Source of the DNA: Halalkalibacter alkalisediminis | Lineage (GTDB): Bacteria; Bacillota; Bacilli; Bacillales; Bacillaceae_D | NCBI RefSeq assembly: GCF_028610705.1 | Contig: NZ_JAQQWT010000001.1 | Coordinates: 372,001-436,000 of the forward strand | Reading direction: 5' to 3' | DNA length: 64,000 nt | Part shown: one piece after another, positions 20,099 to 28,658 of the stretch | How positions within the stretch are numbered: the first letter of the stretch is position 1 | How the letters are laid out: each line of letters opens with the position of its first letter | Translations under genes and position numbers: made by a program | The notes under the pieces: model-generated | The model's database searches: none | Seen by the model: the letters and a program-made list of their open reading frames with translations, nothing else | What the model was told of the DNA's origin: nothing

Positions 20099-20278
20099 TC
20101 GGAACTGAATGACTTGTACATTTTCAAGTGTAAACGATTTATGACTCTTCAACTTTACAAAAAGATCTGAAGTTGTATCCTGCCATTTTTAAAAAGTCCC
20201 TAAAAATTGAAATGATGAATAATCTCGTTGAAATTAGAAAAAATAAAAGCGAAGTACATTATCAAGGAGGGGCTAAAT

Positions 20279-20530
20279 ATGTCTGTACTCGACAATTGGG
20301 AACAATGGAAAGATTTTTTAGGTAACCGATTAAACCAAGCTGAAAATGAAGGAATGAGCTCAAATGTTGTGTCTGATGTTGCTTATCAAGTTGGTGAGTA
20401 CCTAGCACAGCAAGTTGAACCTAAAAACGAGCAAGAGCGTGTTCTAGCTGAACTATGGAAAGTGGCAGATGAACAAGAACAACATGCTATTGCAAACATG
20501 ATGGTAAAGCTTGTTCAAAATGAAGGCTAA
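20279..20530 (+). CDS. ymfJ: DUF3243 family protein YmfJ
   Basis: 83 residues from ATG 20279 (MSVLDNWEQWKDFLGNRL), which follows AAGGAGGGG; the earlier in-frame ATG at 20228 has no ribosome site. Acidic helical protein typical of DUF3243 in bacilli, function unknown. A 180-base spacer separates it from ymfI; no clear promoter was identified there. It is followed by a strong terminator. Confidence 0.9.
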   Translation: MSVLDNWEQWKDFLGNRLNQAENEGMSSNVVSDVAYQVGEYLAQQVEPKNEQERVLAELWKVADEQEQHAIANMMVKLVQNEG

Positions 20531-20536
20531 CATGAT

Positions 20537-20562
20537 AAAAACGTCGCTATCGCGACGTTTTT
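20537..20562 (+). terminator. ymfJ intrinsic terminator
   Basis: Perfect stem AAAACGTCGC/GCGACGTTTT with a TATC loop and TTTTTT tail. Confidence 0.93.
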
Positions 20563-20734
20563 TATTTATACTGTTTTTACATAATCTAGCCTCAAGGAAG
20601 CAAACTGTTTAATGATGATTGTAAAACATATGTATGATTCATCTGTCAACCTACAATTATTTCCGACAAAGTTCTTTCATTTATATTCAAAATCAATTAT
20701 CATGATAGTTGAATACATACAGAGGGTGACGCAA

Positions 20735-21508
20735 ATGAGTTTAAAGGAATGGTATTTAGAATATCAAATTCATAAAAATAGACCTGGTTTACTTGGAGAT
20801 ATTTCGTCTCTCCTTGGTATGTTAGCTATTAACATTGTAACGATAAATGGTGTTGATAATATGAGACGTGGTATGTTGATTAGAAGTTCTAGCGATGAGC
20901 AAGTAGCTAGATTTCAAGCGATTGTTGAAACAATTGAAGACATTAGCGTCATAAAAGTGAGAGAACCAAGATTGCGTGATCGCTTAGCGATTAGGCATGG
21001 TCGTTACATTGAGCGGGATGCAGATGATAAGAAAACGTTTCGTTTTATACGGAATGAACTTGGTCTACTTGTAGACTTCATGGCTGAACAATTTAAACGT
21101 GAAGGTCACTTTTTAGTAGGGATTCGAGGAATGCCTCGAGTTGGAAAGACAGAATCCATTGTAGCAGCTAGTGTATGTGCAAATAAAAGATGGTCGTTCA
21201 TCTCATCAACACTATTAAGGCAAACCGTGAGAAGCACATTGGCGGAAGATGAGATGAGTGAAGATCATATTTTTATTATAGATGGAATTGTCACAACGAT
21301 GAGGTCAACAGAAAAGCACCGAACGCTTGTGAGTGATATCATGAGATTACCAGCTGTTAAGGTAGTTGAACATCCAGATATTTTTGTCCGTGAAACAGAA
21401 TATGAATTAGATGATTTTGATTGTATTATTGAGTTGAGGAATGATGATGGAGAAGAGATTACATATGAAGTAGTGGAATCAGGTTTCTCCTCTTTTGATA
21501 TAAGTTAA
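20735..21508 (+). CDS. ymfK: DUF3388 protein YmfK
   Basis: 257 residues from ATG 20735 (MSLKEWYLEYQIHKNRPGLLGD), 6 bases after AGAGGGTG; the upstream extension to 20612 has no ribosome site and unlike composition. The N-terminus is ACT-like (NRPGLLGDISSLLGMLAINI). The centre carries a P-loop-like GIRGMPRVGKTESIV. Family of unknown function found in bacilli. It is followed after 12 bases by the rodZ-like ymfM, so the two are probably co-transcribed. Confidence 0.88.
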   Translation: MSLKEWYLEYQIHKNRPGLLGDISSLLGMLAINIVTINGVDNMRRGMLIRSSSDEQVARFQAIVETIEDISVIKVREPRLRDRLAIRHGRYIERDADDKKTFRFIRNELGLLVDFMAEQFKREGHFLVGIRGMPRVGKTESIVAASVCANKRWSFISSTLLRQTVRSTLAEDEMSEDHIFIIDGIVTTMRSTEKHRTLVSDIMRLPAVKVVEHPDIFVRETEYELDDFDCIIELRNDDGEEITYEVVESGFSSFDIS

Positions 21509-21520
21509 AGGTGTAGGCAG

Positions 21521-22423
21521 GTGTTAGGATTGTCAGAATTAGGTCAACATTTAAAAGAAGCCCGAGAACAAAAACAGATTTCATTAGATGATCTTCAACA
21601 AACGACGAAAATTCAAAAGCGTTATTTAATTGCAATAGAGGAAGGTCGATTTGATACGTTGCCAGGTATTTTTTATGCGAGGGCATTTGTTAAGACATAT
21701 GCAGAGGCAATTGGATTAGATCCAGAACCATTATTTGATCAATATCGAGACGAGCTTCCCAACCCTCAACGAGAAGCTGCAAATTTACCGTCTCGTGCAG
21801 CACGAACGAAACCGTCTCCGAAGAAAAGAACGAAAAAAGGATCTTTTGTACCAGCAATAGTAGCGATTCTTTTTATTGTACTCATTGTTGTAGGAATTTG
21901 GGTAATGGCTCAAGGAAGTGGAACGAGGGACGACGATGCTATTGCTCCTGATGATAGCGAGAATTTAGATGCAGAATTCTCTCTAGGAGTAGGAACTGAT
22001 TCGGAAGACGAACTTGAAGAAGGTCTTGAAGAAGAAGAAGAAGAAGAAGAGGTTGAGACTATTGAGCCGGAACCAGTAGAAGAAGTACCTGAACCAAGCT
22101 CGACTCTTTCATTTACTAGGAGTGAAGGGAATACTTCTTTTTATGAATTAGAAAATGGACGTTTGACAGATGTCCGTATTGAGTTATCAGGTAGAACTTA
22201 TATTGATGTGAAAAATGCTCTAGGTAGAGTCTTCTTTAGTGGTGAGCCTTCAAATACCGAAGATATACCGACGCTTGACCTTGAGGCGGAAGAACGAGTT
22301 ATCTTTAACTTCGGTGCGTCTCAACACGTTGACTTATTGATTAATGGGGAACCATTTGAGTTTCCTCTAGACATTACGCATCAAAAAGTCGATATCACAA
22401 TCTTAGATGAAGCTTCAGAGTAA
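21521..22423 (+). CDS. ymfM: RodZ-like membrane protein with XRE helix-turn-helix (YmfM)
   Basis: 300 residues; GTG 21521 start, with TTG 21530 as an alternative. A cytoplasmic HTH domain (LGQHLKEAREQKQISLDDLQQTTKI, about 5-75), a basic segment, one transmembrane helix (FVPAIVAILFIVLIVVGIWVM, about 108-128), a highly acidic linker encoded by a GAA-rich tract near 22014-22050, and a C-terminal beta domain (DUF4115). RodZ links the elongasome/MreB to the membrane in rod-shaped cells; this role is inferred from family and domain order. It precedes pgsA as in B. subtilis. Confidence 0.93.
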   Translation: MLGLSELGQHLKEAREQKQISLDDLQQTTKIQKRYLIAIEEGRFDTLPGIFYARAFVKTYAEAIGLDPEPLFDQYRDELPNPQREAANLPSRAARTKPSPKKRTKKGSFVPAIVAILFIVLIVVGIWVMAQGSGTRDDDAIAPDDSENLDAEFSLGVGTDSEDELEEGLEEEEEEEEVETIEPEPVEEVPEPSSTLSFTRSEGNTSFYELENGRLTDVRIELSGRTYIDVKNALGRVFFSGEPSNTEDIPTLDLEAEERVIFNFGASQHVDLLINGEPFEFPLDITHQKVDITILDEASE

Positions 22424-22427
22424 AGAG

Positions 22428-22534
22428 GGACTCATAATTCCTTGCACGATCAAACAAAGAATTGACGCTCCTAGCCTAGCTAGGGGCTAATATATTACTT
22501 TGTATGACGTTGTAAGTGATCGAGTCCTTTTTTT
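22428..22534 (+). ncRNA. Nested structured RNA element ending in an intrinsic terminator
   Basis: Between ymfM and pgsA four helices nest co-axially: GGACTC 22428-22433 with GAGTCC 22522-22527; CTTGCA 22441-22446 with TGTAAG 22511-22516; ACAAAG 22454-22459 with CTTTGT 22498-22503; CTCCTAGC 22468-22475 with GCTAGGGG 22479-22486. Seven T follow the outer helix. A simple terminator does not need this. It may be a 3'-UTR-derived small RNA, a leader RNA or an elaborate terminator of ymfM. I do not recognise it as a known riboswitch class. Confidence 0.55.
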
Positions 22535-22558
22535 GATAAGATAAATAATTGGTTCAAT

Positions 22559-22587
22559 TTATCAATTACTAGCAATTATGGTACAAT
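22559..22587 (+). promoter_or_regulatory. pgsA promoter with leader hairpin
   Basis: TTATCA, 17 bases, extended -10 TGGTACAAT. About 10 bases downstream an 8-bp hairpin AGGTTGTT/AACAACCT (22597-22617) would form at the 5' end of the 165-base pgsA leader, possibly protecting the transcript from 5'-end decay. The gap 22424-22758 therefore holds the structured element, this promoter and a leader with no ORF. Confidence 0.65.
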
Positions 22588-22758
22588 ATCCTTTAGAGGT
22601 TGTTTAATGAACAACCTAAGCTATTAAAGTACGTTTATAAAATCATTTATGTGGTCTAAAGTATTGGAAAGTAGAACTAGCTGTACAAATGTAGCCATTC
22701 CAATCCAATCATTTTTTCACTATTGTAAAGCTATCATCGTTAATGAAGGAAGGGAACC

Positions 22759-23340
22759 TTGTTGAATTTACCAAATAAAATAACGATCTCACGAATTTTT
22801 CTTATTCCATTGTTTATGATTTTTTTATTGGTGCCTTTTTCGTTTGGAGAAGTGAACTTTTTAGGGACAATGATTCCAATTGCTCATTTAATTGGAGCTA
22901 TCATTTTTATCATTGCAGCAGTAACTGACTTTTTAGATGGGTACTATGCAAGGAAATATCAACTTGTTACTAATCTAGGGAAGTTTTTAGATCCACTTGC
23001 CGATAAATTACTTATTACGGCAGCGCTAGTCGCACTTGTTGAGTTACAGTTACTAGCTGCATGGATTGCGATTATTATTATTAGTCGCGAGTTTGCAGTA
23101 ACAGGGATACGTCTAGTCGCAGCCGCCGATGGGGACGTCATTGCTGCAAGTAAATTAGGTAAGTTAAAGACAGTAACGCAGATTGTGGCAATTTCAGCTT
23201 TAATGTTACATAACTGGCCTTTTCAAGCGATTTCTTTGCCTTTTGATATGATGGCTGTATGGGTAGCAACCATTTTAACAATCGTGTCTGGAGTAGAGTA
23301 TTTTCAAAAGAATCAACATATCCTTCTTAAATCGAAATAG
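22759..23340 (+). CDS. pgsA: CDP-diacylglycerol-glycerol-3-phosphate 3-phosphatidyltransferase
   Basis: 193 residues with a TTG start (LNLPNKIT matches the family N-terminus) behind GAAGGAAGGG. An integral membrane enzyme making phosphatidylglycerol phosphate, the first committed step to phosphatidylglycerol. The CDP-alcohol phosphotransferase signature DG-x2-AR-x8-G-x3-D-x3-D is intact in DFLDGYYARKYQLVTN followed by LGKFLDPLADK. Four to six hydrophobic helices are visible. Upstream of cinA-recA as in B. subtilis, with its own promoter. Confidence 0.97.
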   Translation: MLNLPNKITISRIFLIPLFMIFLLVPFSFGEVNFLGTMIPIAHLIGAIIFIIAAVTDFLDGYYARKYQLVTNLGKFLDPLADKLLITAALVALVELQLLAAWIAIIIISREFAVTGIRLVAAADGDVIAASKLGKLKTVTQIVAISALMLHNWPFQAISLPFDMMAVWVATILTIVSGVEYFQKNQHILLKSK

Positions 23341-23355
23341 TAGGTGGTAGATAAG

Positions 23356-24609
23356 ATGAATGCGGAGATTATTTCTGTAGGTTCCGAACTATTACTTGGG
23401 CAAATTGTCAATACAAATGCAGCTTTTCTTTCACAGGAATTGGCTATTCTTGGTGTGAATGTGTATTACCAGACTACGGTAGGGGATAATCATTTAAGGT
23501 TAACTTCTGCACTAGAACAAGCACAATCTAGATCTGATTTAGTAATATTAACTGGAGGGTTAGGCCCAACAAAGGATGACCTAACAAAAGAATCAGTAGG
23601 AGCTTTAGTAGGTAAGCCGCTCGTTCATCATGCCCAATCGCTACATAATATTGAAGCTTTTTTTAAAAAAAGGGATCGTCCAATGTCTGAAAACAATCGA
23701 AAACAAGCATTGGTAATCGAAGGAAGTCATGTGTTACCTAACCATTACGGGATGGCACCAGGGATGGTCGTTTCCTCCAATGGCGTTAAGTTTGTTTTGC
23801 TTCCCGGTCCTCCTAAAGAGATGAAACCTATGTTTCAAAATGAGTTACTACCTTATTTAGTAGAAGAACTCGGAGGGCGTGAAGCAATTACATCAAGGGT
23901 ATTACGTTTTTTTGATATTGGGGAATCTCAATTAGAAACCGATGTTTTAGATTTAATTGAAGCTCAAACGAACCCTACTATAGCACCACTTGCAAGTGAA
24001 GGGGAAGTAACGTTAAGGCTTACGGTGAAACATGCTGATAAAAATGAGCAAAAACGTTTGCTAGATGAAACCGAGGAGCTTATTAAGGGGCGTGTAGGTC
24101 AATATTTATACGGGTATGACGATACGTCTTTAATGGAGCAACTCTTTTTGCAATTAAAAGAAAAAGGCTGTACAATCGCTACAGCTGAAAGCTTAACTGG
24201 AGGCAAATTCTCAGGGGGGCTTACATCCTTTTCTGGATCGTCTTCTGTTTACAGAGGTGGTATTGTATCATATGCGACAGATGTGAAGGAAAACGTTCTG
24301 GGTGTGTCGAATGAAACGATTAGAGAGTATGGTGTTGTTAGTCTTCAATGTGCAATGGAGATGGCAATAGCGGCCAAAAAACAATATAGTGCGGACATAG
24401 CAATAAGTTTTACGGGTGTTGCTGGTCCTAATAAGCAAGAGAATAAAGATCCTGGATTAGTTTATATTGGTATTGCTGGCTTAGCAGCAGAGTCCATTTA
24501 TTATGAACTGAAATTACCTGGTGGGCGTGAAGCAGTCCGAGACCGTGCTGTGAAATATGGTTGTTTTTACTTATTGAACGAATTGAAAAGGTGGAATAAA
24601 TCAGAATGA
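23356..24609 (+). CDS. cinA: CinA-like competence/damage-inducible protein
   Basis: 417 residues from ATG 23356 (MNAEIISVGSELLLGQ), 8 bases after TAGGTGGT; GTG 23344 is less likely. The N-terminal MoaB/Mog-like domain (GGLGPTKDDLT, PGPPKEM) and the C-terminal nicotinamide-mononucleotide deamidase domain (TIATAESLTGGKFSGGLT, TGVAGP) are both present. Family members hydrolyse ADP-ribose and deamidate NMN to recycle pyridine nucleotides. In bacilli cinA is co-transcribed with recA during competence; here a helicase gene has come between. Confidence 0.95.
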   Translation: MNAEIISVGSELLLGQIVNTNAAFLSQELAILGVNVYYQTTVGDNHLRLTSALEQAQSRSDLVILTGGLGPTKDDLTKESVGALVGKPLVHHAQSLHNIEAFFKKRDRPMSENNRKQALVIEGSHVLPNHYGMAPGMVVSSNGVKFVLLPGPPKEMKPMFQNELLPYLVEELGGREAITSRVLRFFDIGESQLETDVLDLIEAQTNPTIAPLASEGEVTLRLTVKHADKNEQKRLLDETEELIKGRVGQYLYGYDDTSLMEQLFLQLKEKGCTIATAESLTGGKFSGGLTSFSGSSSVYRGGIVSYATDVKENVLGVSNETIREYGVVSLQCAMEMAIAAKKQYSADIAISFTGVAGPNKQENKDPGLVYIGIAGLAAESIYYELKLPGGREAVRDRAVKYGCFYLLNELKRWNKSE

Positions 24610-26234
24610 CAATGTATTTTAATGATTTTCAGATTTCAGAATCAGTTAAAAAAGCTATAAAAGATATGGGTTTTGAGGAGCCATCTCCGATTCAGGAAAA
24701 AGCAATTCCTGTTATATTGGAGGGGGGAGATGTAATTGGTCAAGCGCAAACAGGGACTGGGAAAACTGCTGCATTTGGAATTCCAGTTGTTGATAAAGTA
24801 ACATCGGATCGTTTCGTCCAAGCGCTAATCCTCACGCCAACAAGAGAACTAGCCATTCAAGTTTCAGGAGAATTACAAAAACTATCTGTTCATAAACCGA
24901 TTCGAACACTACCTATCTATGGTGGACAATCAATTGGTCATCAAATCCGCGCCTTAAAGCAAGGTGTACAGGTTGTTATTGGAACTCCAGGTCGTATTTT
25001 AGATCATTTACGCCGTCAAACATTACAGTTAGATCGTGTGCATACGATTGTGCTTGATGAGGCTGATGAAATGCTAGATATGGGGTTTGTTGATGATATT
25101 GAGGCTATTCTTCGTCAAGTTAACACGGACAGACAAACACTTCTCTTCTCAGCAACCATGCCTCCTGCCATTAAAAAATTATCTCACAAATATATGACCA
25201 CCCCTAAAATGGTTACAATTAATAAAGGTGAGGTGACGGCACCGTTAATTGATCAAATGTATTATAAAGTTCTTGAACGTAATAAAATTGAGTCGCTTTG
25301 TCGGATCATTGACAGTGAGGATATTGAACTCGGAATTTTATTTTGCCGTACAAAAAAAGGAGTTGCGGAGCTAGCTGAAGCTTTGCAGGCTAGGGGCTAT
25401 CTAGCGGATGGTCTACATGGGGATCTAACACAGTCTCAGCGTGATTCTGTCATGAAAAAGTTCCGCGATTCCTCTATTGAGTTTTTAATTGCAACAGATG
25501 TAGCGGCTCGTGGTATTGATGTAGATAATGTAACGCATGTCATTAACTATGATATCCCCCAAGATCCAGAAAGTTATGTTCATCGAATTGGGCGGACAGG
25601 GCGCGCGGGTCGTAAAGGATTAGCATTAACACTTGTGACTCCTCGAGAAATGAAGCATTTACGTTCAATTGAACAAGAAATTAAAATGACTATCCCATCA
25701 CAAGATGTCCCGACGATCGAAGAAGTTGTGGTCAAGCAGCAAGGTTCATGGAAAAAGTTGATCTCTGATGCAATCGAAACAGGTGGGAAGGAAATGGAAT
25801 TGTTTTCTCCACTTGTAGATGAGGTACTTGATGAATTTTCAGCACGAGATGTAGTTTCAGCTCTTTTGAAAATGAACTTCTCTCCTTCCTCATCAACAGA
25901 TGAATCTGGATATAACTTTGGCGATACCGGCGCGGCAAAAGGTATGGTTCGTTTCTTTATTAATGTAGGTCGAAATGTAAATATGACACCTAAGATTTTA
26001 ATAGAAGCCATTTCAGACCTAGTTGGTATCCCTAGTAAATCAGTTGGGAAAATTGATATTTTTGAGAACTTTACTTTTGTTGAAGTTCCTGAAGAAGCAG
26101 CTCCGTTTGTCTACGAGGCTCTCCGTTACTCAAGAATTAATGGGGCGAGAGTCAATCTCGAACCCGCAAAACCACGTCCGAAAAGAGAACGTCCACCAAC
26201 TGGAGATCGTCGCCCAACCTCTACGCGTAGTTAA
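24606..26234 (+). CDS. DEAD-box RNA helicase with DbpA-type RNA-binding tail
   Basis: 542 residues overlapping cinA by 4 bases (ATGA). All helicase motifs are visible: Q motif with PSPIQEKAIP, Walker A AQTGTGKT (about 47-54), PTRELA, DEAD in VLDEADEML, SAT in FSATMP, and the HRIGRTGRAG motif VI. After the two RecA-like lobes a DbpA/CsdA-type RNA-binding domain follows (about 445-520: MVRFFINVGRNVNMTPKIL, FTFVEVPE) and a short basic tail (RPKRERPP). Likely role is rRNA or mRNA remodelling, probably ribosome assembly or cold growth. Its location between cinA and recA is unlike B. subtilis. A gene symbol is not given because several paralogues share this architecture. Confidence 0.93.
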   Translation: MTMYFNDFQISESVKKAIKDMGFEEPSPIQEKAIPVILEGGDVIGQAQTGTGKTAAFGIPVVDKVTSDRFVQALILTPTRELAIQVSGELQKLSVHKPIRTLPIYGGQSIGHQIRALKQGVQVVIGTPGRILDHLRRQTLQLDRVHTIVLDEADEMLDMGFVDDIEAILRQVNTDRQTLLFSATMPPAIKKLSHKYMTTPKMVTINKGEVTAPLIDQMYYKVLERNKIESLCRIIDSEDIELGILFCRTKKGVAELAEALQARGYLADGLHGDLTQSQRDSVMKKFRDSSIEFLIATDVAARGIDVDNVTHVINYDIPQDPESYVHRIGRTGRAGRKGLALTLVTPREMKHLRSIEQEIKMTIPSQDVPTIEEVVVKQQGSWKKLISDAIETGGKEMELFSPLVDEVLDEFSARDVVSALLKMNFSPSSSTDESGYNFGDTGAAKGMVRFFINVGRNVNMTPKILIEAISDLVGIPSKSVGKIDIFENFTFVEVPEEAAPFVYEALRYSRINGARVNLEPAKPRPKRERPPTGDRRPTSTRS

Positions 26235-26242
26235 TCTGCAAC

Positions 26243-26276
26243 AGAAAGAGTCTAACACCTCGGGCTCTTTCTTATT
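26243..26276 (+). terminator. Probable terminator after the helicase gene
   Basis: AGAAAGAG/CTCTTTCT stem with a 14-base loop and a TATTT tail; weak T-tract. Confidence 0.6.
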
Positions 26277-26308
26277 TCCTTTCCCTTATATTTCTTAACT
26301 CATTTTAG

Positions 26309-26322
26309 CGAATAAATGTTCG
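26309..26322 (+). promoter_or_regulatory. LexA (SOS) box of recA
   Basis: CGAATAAATGTTCG, one base different from the Bacillus consensus core GAAC-N4-GTTC. It ends 9 bases before the recA -35, a typical repressing position. Confidence 0.85.
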
Positions 26323-26331
26323 TAAAAACTA

Positions 26332-26360
26332 TTGGCAAAAGCGAAAAAACAAGGTATGAT
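26332..26360 (+). promoter_or_regulatory. recA sigma-A promoter
   Basis: TTGGCA, 17 bases, TATGAT. Independent of the cinA-helicase unit. Confidence 0.82.
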
Positions 26361-26433
26361 AGAAAAGAAGGAAACATAGATTCGCTTTTCCAATTTATAT
26401 ATAATATTTTTTTATAATAGAGGAGAGATTTAA

Positions 26434-27483
26434 ATGAGTGATCGTAAGGCTGCCCTTGATATGGCGCTACGTCAAATCGAGAAACAATTTGGTAAAGGTT
26501 CAATTATGAAGCTAGGAGAACAAGCAGAGCGACGAGTATCAACTGTCTCAAGTGGTGCTCTAGCACTTGATATTGCGCTTGGGGTTGGGGGATATCCAAA
26601 GGGACGTGTTATTGAAGTGTACGGCCCTGAATCTTCAGGTAAAACGACGGTAACTCTACATGCGATTGCTGAGGTTCAACGTAATGGAGGGCAGGCAGCA
26701 TTTATTGATGCTGAGCATGCGCTTGATCCTGTTTATGCACAAAAATTAGGTGTAAACATTGATGAGTTATTGCTTTCACAACCAGATACGGGTGAGCAAG
26801 CGCTTGAAATTGCGGAAGCACTTGTACGAAGTGGAGCAATTGACATTATCGTCGTCGATAGTGTGGCTGCTCTTGTTCCAAAAGCAGAAATCGAGGGGGA
26901 TATGGGTGATAGCCATGTTGGTTTACAAGCCCGTTTAATGTCACAAGCATTACGTAAGCTTTCAGGTTCAATTAATAAATCAAAAACCATCGCGATTTTC
27001 ATCAACCAAATTCGTGAAAAAATCGGTGTTATGTTTGGAAATCCAGAAACAACACCTGGTGGTCGAGCTCTAAAATTCTATTCTTCTGTTCGTCTTGAAG
27101 TACGTCGTGCCGAGCAACTGAAGCAAGGAAATGACATTGTTGGTAGCAAAACAAAAATTAAAGTAGTGAAAAATAAAGTGGCACCACCATTCAAGGTGGC
27201 AGAAGTAGATATCATGTATGGAGAAGGTATTTCACGTGAAGGTTCTATCTTAGATATCGCTTCCGATCTTGATATTGTTCAAAAGAGTGGGGCTTGGTAT
27301 TCTTTTAATGAAGAGCGTTTAGGTCAAGGTCGTGAAAATTCGAAACAATTCTTGAAAGAAAATCCGCATCTTACTAAGCAGATCGAGACACTTATCCGTG
27401 ATCATCATGGATTGAACGGAGAGATTGAAGTACCGGTTGCAACAGACGAAGAATTTGAGGAAGTTCCATTTGACTTAAAGTAA
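26434..27483 (+). CDS. recA: Recombinase RecA
   Basis: 349 residues. Walker [10 protein letters not shown] (about 66-74), Walker [11 protein letters not shown], the loop L1/L2 regions ([32 protein letters not shown]) and an acidic C-terminal tail are all present. It forms the strand-exchange filament and triggers LexA self-cleavage. The SOS box and promoter lie directly upstream; lexA itself is 32 kb further on. The adjoining downstream operon encodes an Mre11/Rad50-like complex, a coherent recombination-repair neighbourhood. Confidence 0.99.
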   Translation: MSDRKAALDMALRQIEKQFGKGSIMKLGEQAERRVSTVSSGALALDIALGVGGYPKGRVIEVYGPESSGKTTVTLHAIAEVQRNGGQAAFIDAEHALDPVYAQKLGVNIDELLLSQPDTGEQALEIAEALVRSGAIDIIVVDSVAALVPKAEIEGDMGDSHVGLQARLMSQALRKLSGSINKSKTIAIFINQIREKIGVMFGNPETTPGGRALKFYSSVRLEVRRAEQLKQGNDIVGSKTKIKVVKNKVAPPFKVAEVDIMYGEGISREGSILDIASDLDIVQKSGAWYSFNEERLGQGRENSKQFLKENPHLTKQIETLIRDHHGLNGEIEVPVATDEEFEEVPFDLK

Positions 27484-27495
27484 AATAGGAAAGAG

Positions 27496-27529
27496 TAAGC
27501 ACCTTATTAAAGGTGCTTATTTCCTTTTT
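27496..27529 (+). terminator. recA intrinsic terminator
   Basis: Perfect 10-bp stem TAAGCACCTT/AAGGTGCTTA, ATTA loop, then TTTCCTTTTT. Confidence 0.88.
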
Positions 27530-27580
27530 AGGGTAAAATAAAAGGACAATGGTTTTTGAGAATCTGCAAACCAAAAGTGG

Positions 27581-27611
27581 TTGGAGAGAAGATCGGCTCG
27601 TCCTGTATAAT
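27581..27611 (+). promoter_or_regulatory. Possible promoter of the SbcD-like operon
   Basis: TTGGAG, 19 bases, perfect TATAAT at 27606-27611. No LexA box is visible between the recA terminator and the first gene, so this operon does not look directly SOS-controlled. Confidence 0.5.
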
Positions 27612-27665
27612 GCCAAAAGTTGGCTAGAGTCAATGAATTGTAAAAGGGGAGTAGGAGATGTGTGT

Positions 27666-28658
27666 ATGATGAAGTTTTTATATGTGACCGATACGCATAT
27701 TCGAGGAACGACACCGAAGAATCGTTTAGATGTCTATGTAGATACATTAAAAGAAAAATTAGTGGAAGTCGTTGATCTAGCAAATAGTGAGAAGGTTGAT
27801 CTGATTTTACATGGAGGAGATGTATTTGACCGACCTGACTTGTCCCCTAATGTTGTTGGACAATTTGCTAAGATTTTTATGAAGGCAAAGATGCCTATTT
27901 ATGTAGTGGCCGGCAATCATGACACATTTGGACATAACCCAGAAACGATTTCAAGAACGATGCTTGGATTGATGGATTCGTTTGGTGTCATGACGGTCAT
28001 AGATCAAAACACTCCAGTTCTCATTGAAAAAGATGGGTTACGTGTTCAAATAACTGGACAACCTTATCATTATGATCTAGACCAAAGAGATCCAAAGCTT
28101 GATTATTATCCGTCCAATGTGACAGATGCTGATATATTGATTCATATGGTTCATAGCATGTTGGTGGAAAAAGCCTTACCTGAAGGCGTTCCACATACGA
28201 TGATTGATCATATTTGGGGAACTACTGCAGATATTTTATTCACTGGTCATTTTCATGGGGGCTTCGGTATTAAAGAACGAAATGGTAAATATATTTGCAA
28301 TCCAGGTGCACTTGCACGTGTAAATAATCACTGGTCAGAAATAAGCAGAAAACCCAAAGTGGTCATTGGTGAAATTAAAGGTCGAGACATCTCATTAAAA
28401 GAAGTCTCAATTAAATGTGCACGTTTGGGGGAAGAAGTACTAGACCGTACATTTTTAGAAAAAGCTGTTCATCAAGAAGAGAAATTGCATAGTTTCGTGC
28501 AACAAGTGAAAGAGTCTTCTCAGTTTCAATCATTGAACATGAGTGACATTATTTTAGAAATTGCTTCTCTTAAAAATGTAGAAGAAAAAGTAAAACAAGA
28601 AGCACTCAGGAGAATGACGATTGTAGAGGAGTTTTGGAAGGAAGAGGATTATGAATAA
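27666..28658 (+). CDS. SbcD/Mre11-like metallophosphoesterase
   Basis: 330 residues from ATG 27666 (MMKFLYVTDTHIRG), 8 bases after AGGAG; the open frame to 27549 lacks a ribosome site. All Mre11-type metal motifs are present: DTH (9-11), GGDVFD (50-55), GNHD (83-86), IHMVHS (159-164) and GHFHGG (194-199). A helical tail of about 100 residues could bind the ATPase. It should be a manganese-dependent nuclease trimming DNA ends. The next gene overlaps by 8 bases and encodes the N-terminal half of a Rad50/SbcC-like ATPase. Shorter than E. coli SbcD but catalytically intact. Confidence 0.88.
   Translation: MMKFLYVTDTHIRGTTPKNRLDVYVDTLKEKLVEVVDLANSEKVDLILHGGDVFDRPDLSPNVVGQFAKIFMKAKMPIYVVAGNHDTFGHNPETISRTMLGLMDSFGVMTVIDQNTPVLIEKDGLRVQITGQPYHYDLDQRDPKLDYYPSNVTDADILIHMVHSMLVEKALPEGVPHTMIDHIWGTTADILFTGHFHGGFGIKERNGKYICNPGALARVNNHWSEISRKPKVVIGEIKGRDISLKEVSIKCARLGEEVLDRTFLEKAVHQEEKLHSFVQQVKESSQFQSLNMSDIILEIASLKNVEEKVKQEALRRMTIVEEFWKEEDYE

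Noticed and set aside
22014-22050. GAA-repeat tract in ymfM as a phase-variable slippage site
   Set aside because: The tract is interrupted, encodes a normal acidic linker, and trinucleotide changes would not shift the frame.
25580-26011. A 143-codon minus-strand frame opposite the DEAD-box helicase
   Set aside because: Antisense shadow of a clearly coding plus-strand gene; no ribosome site or recognisable domain.
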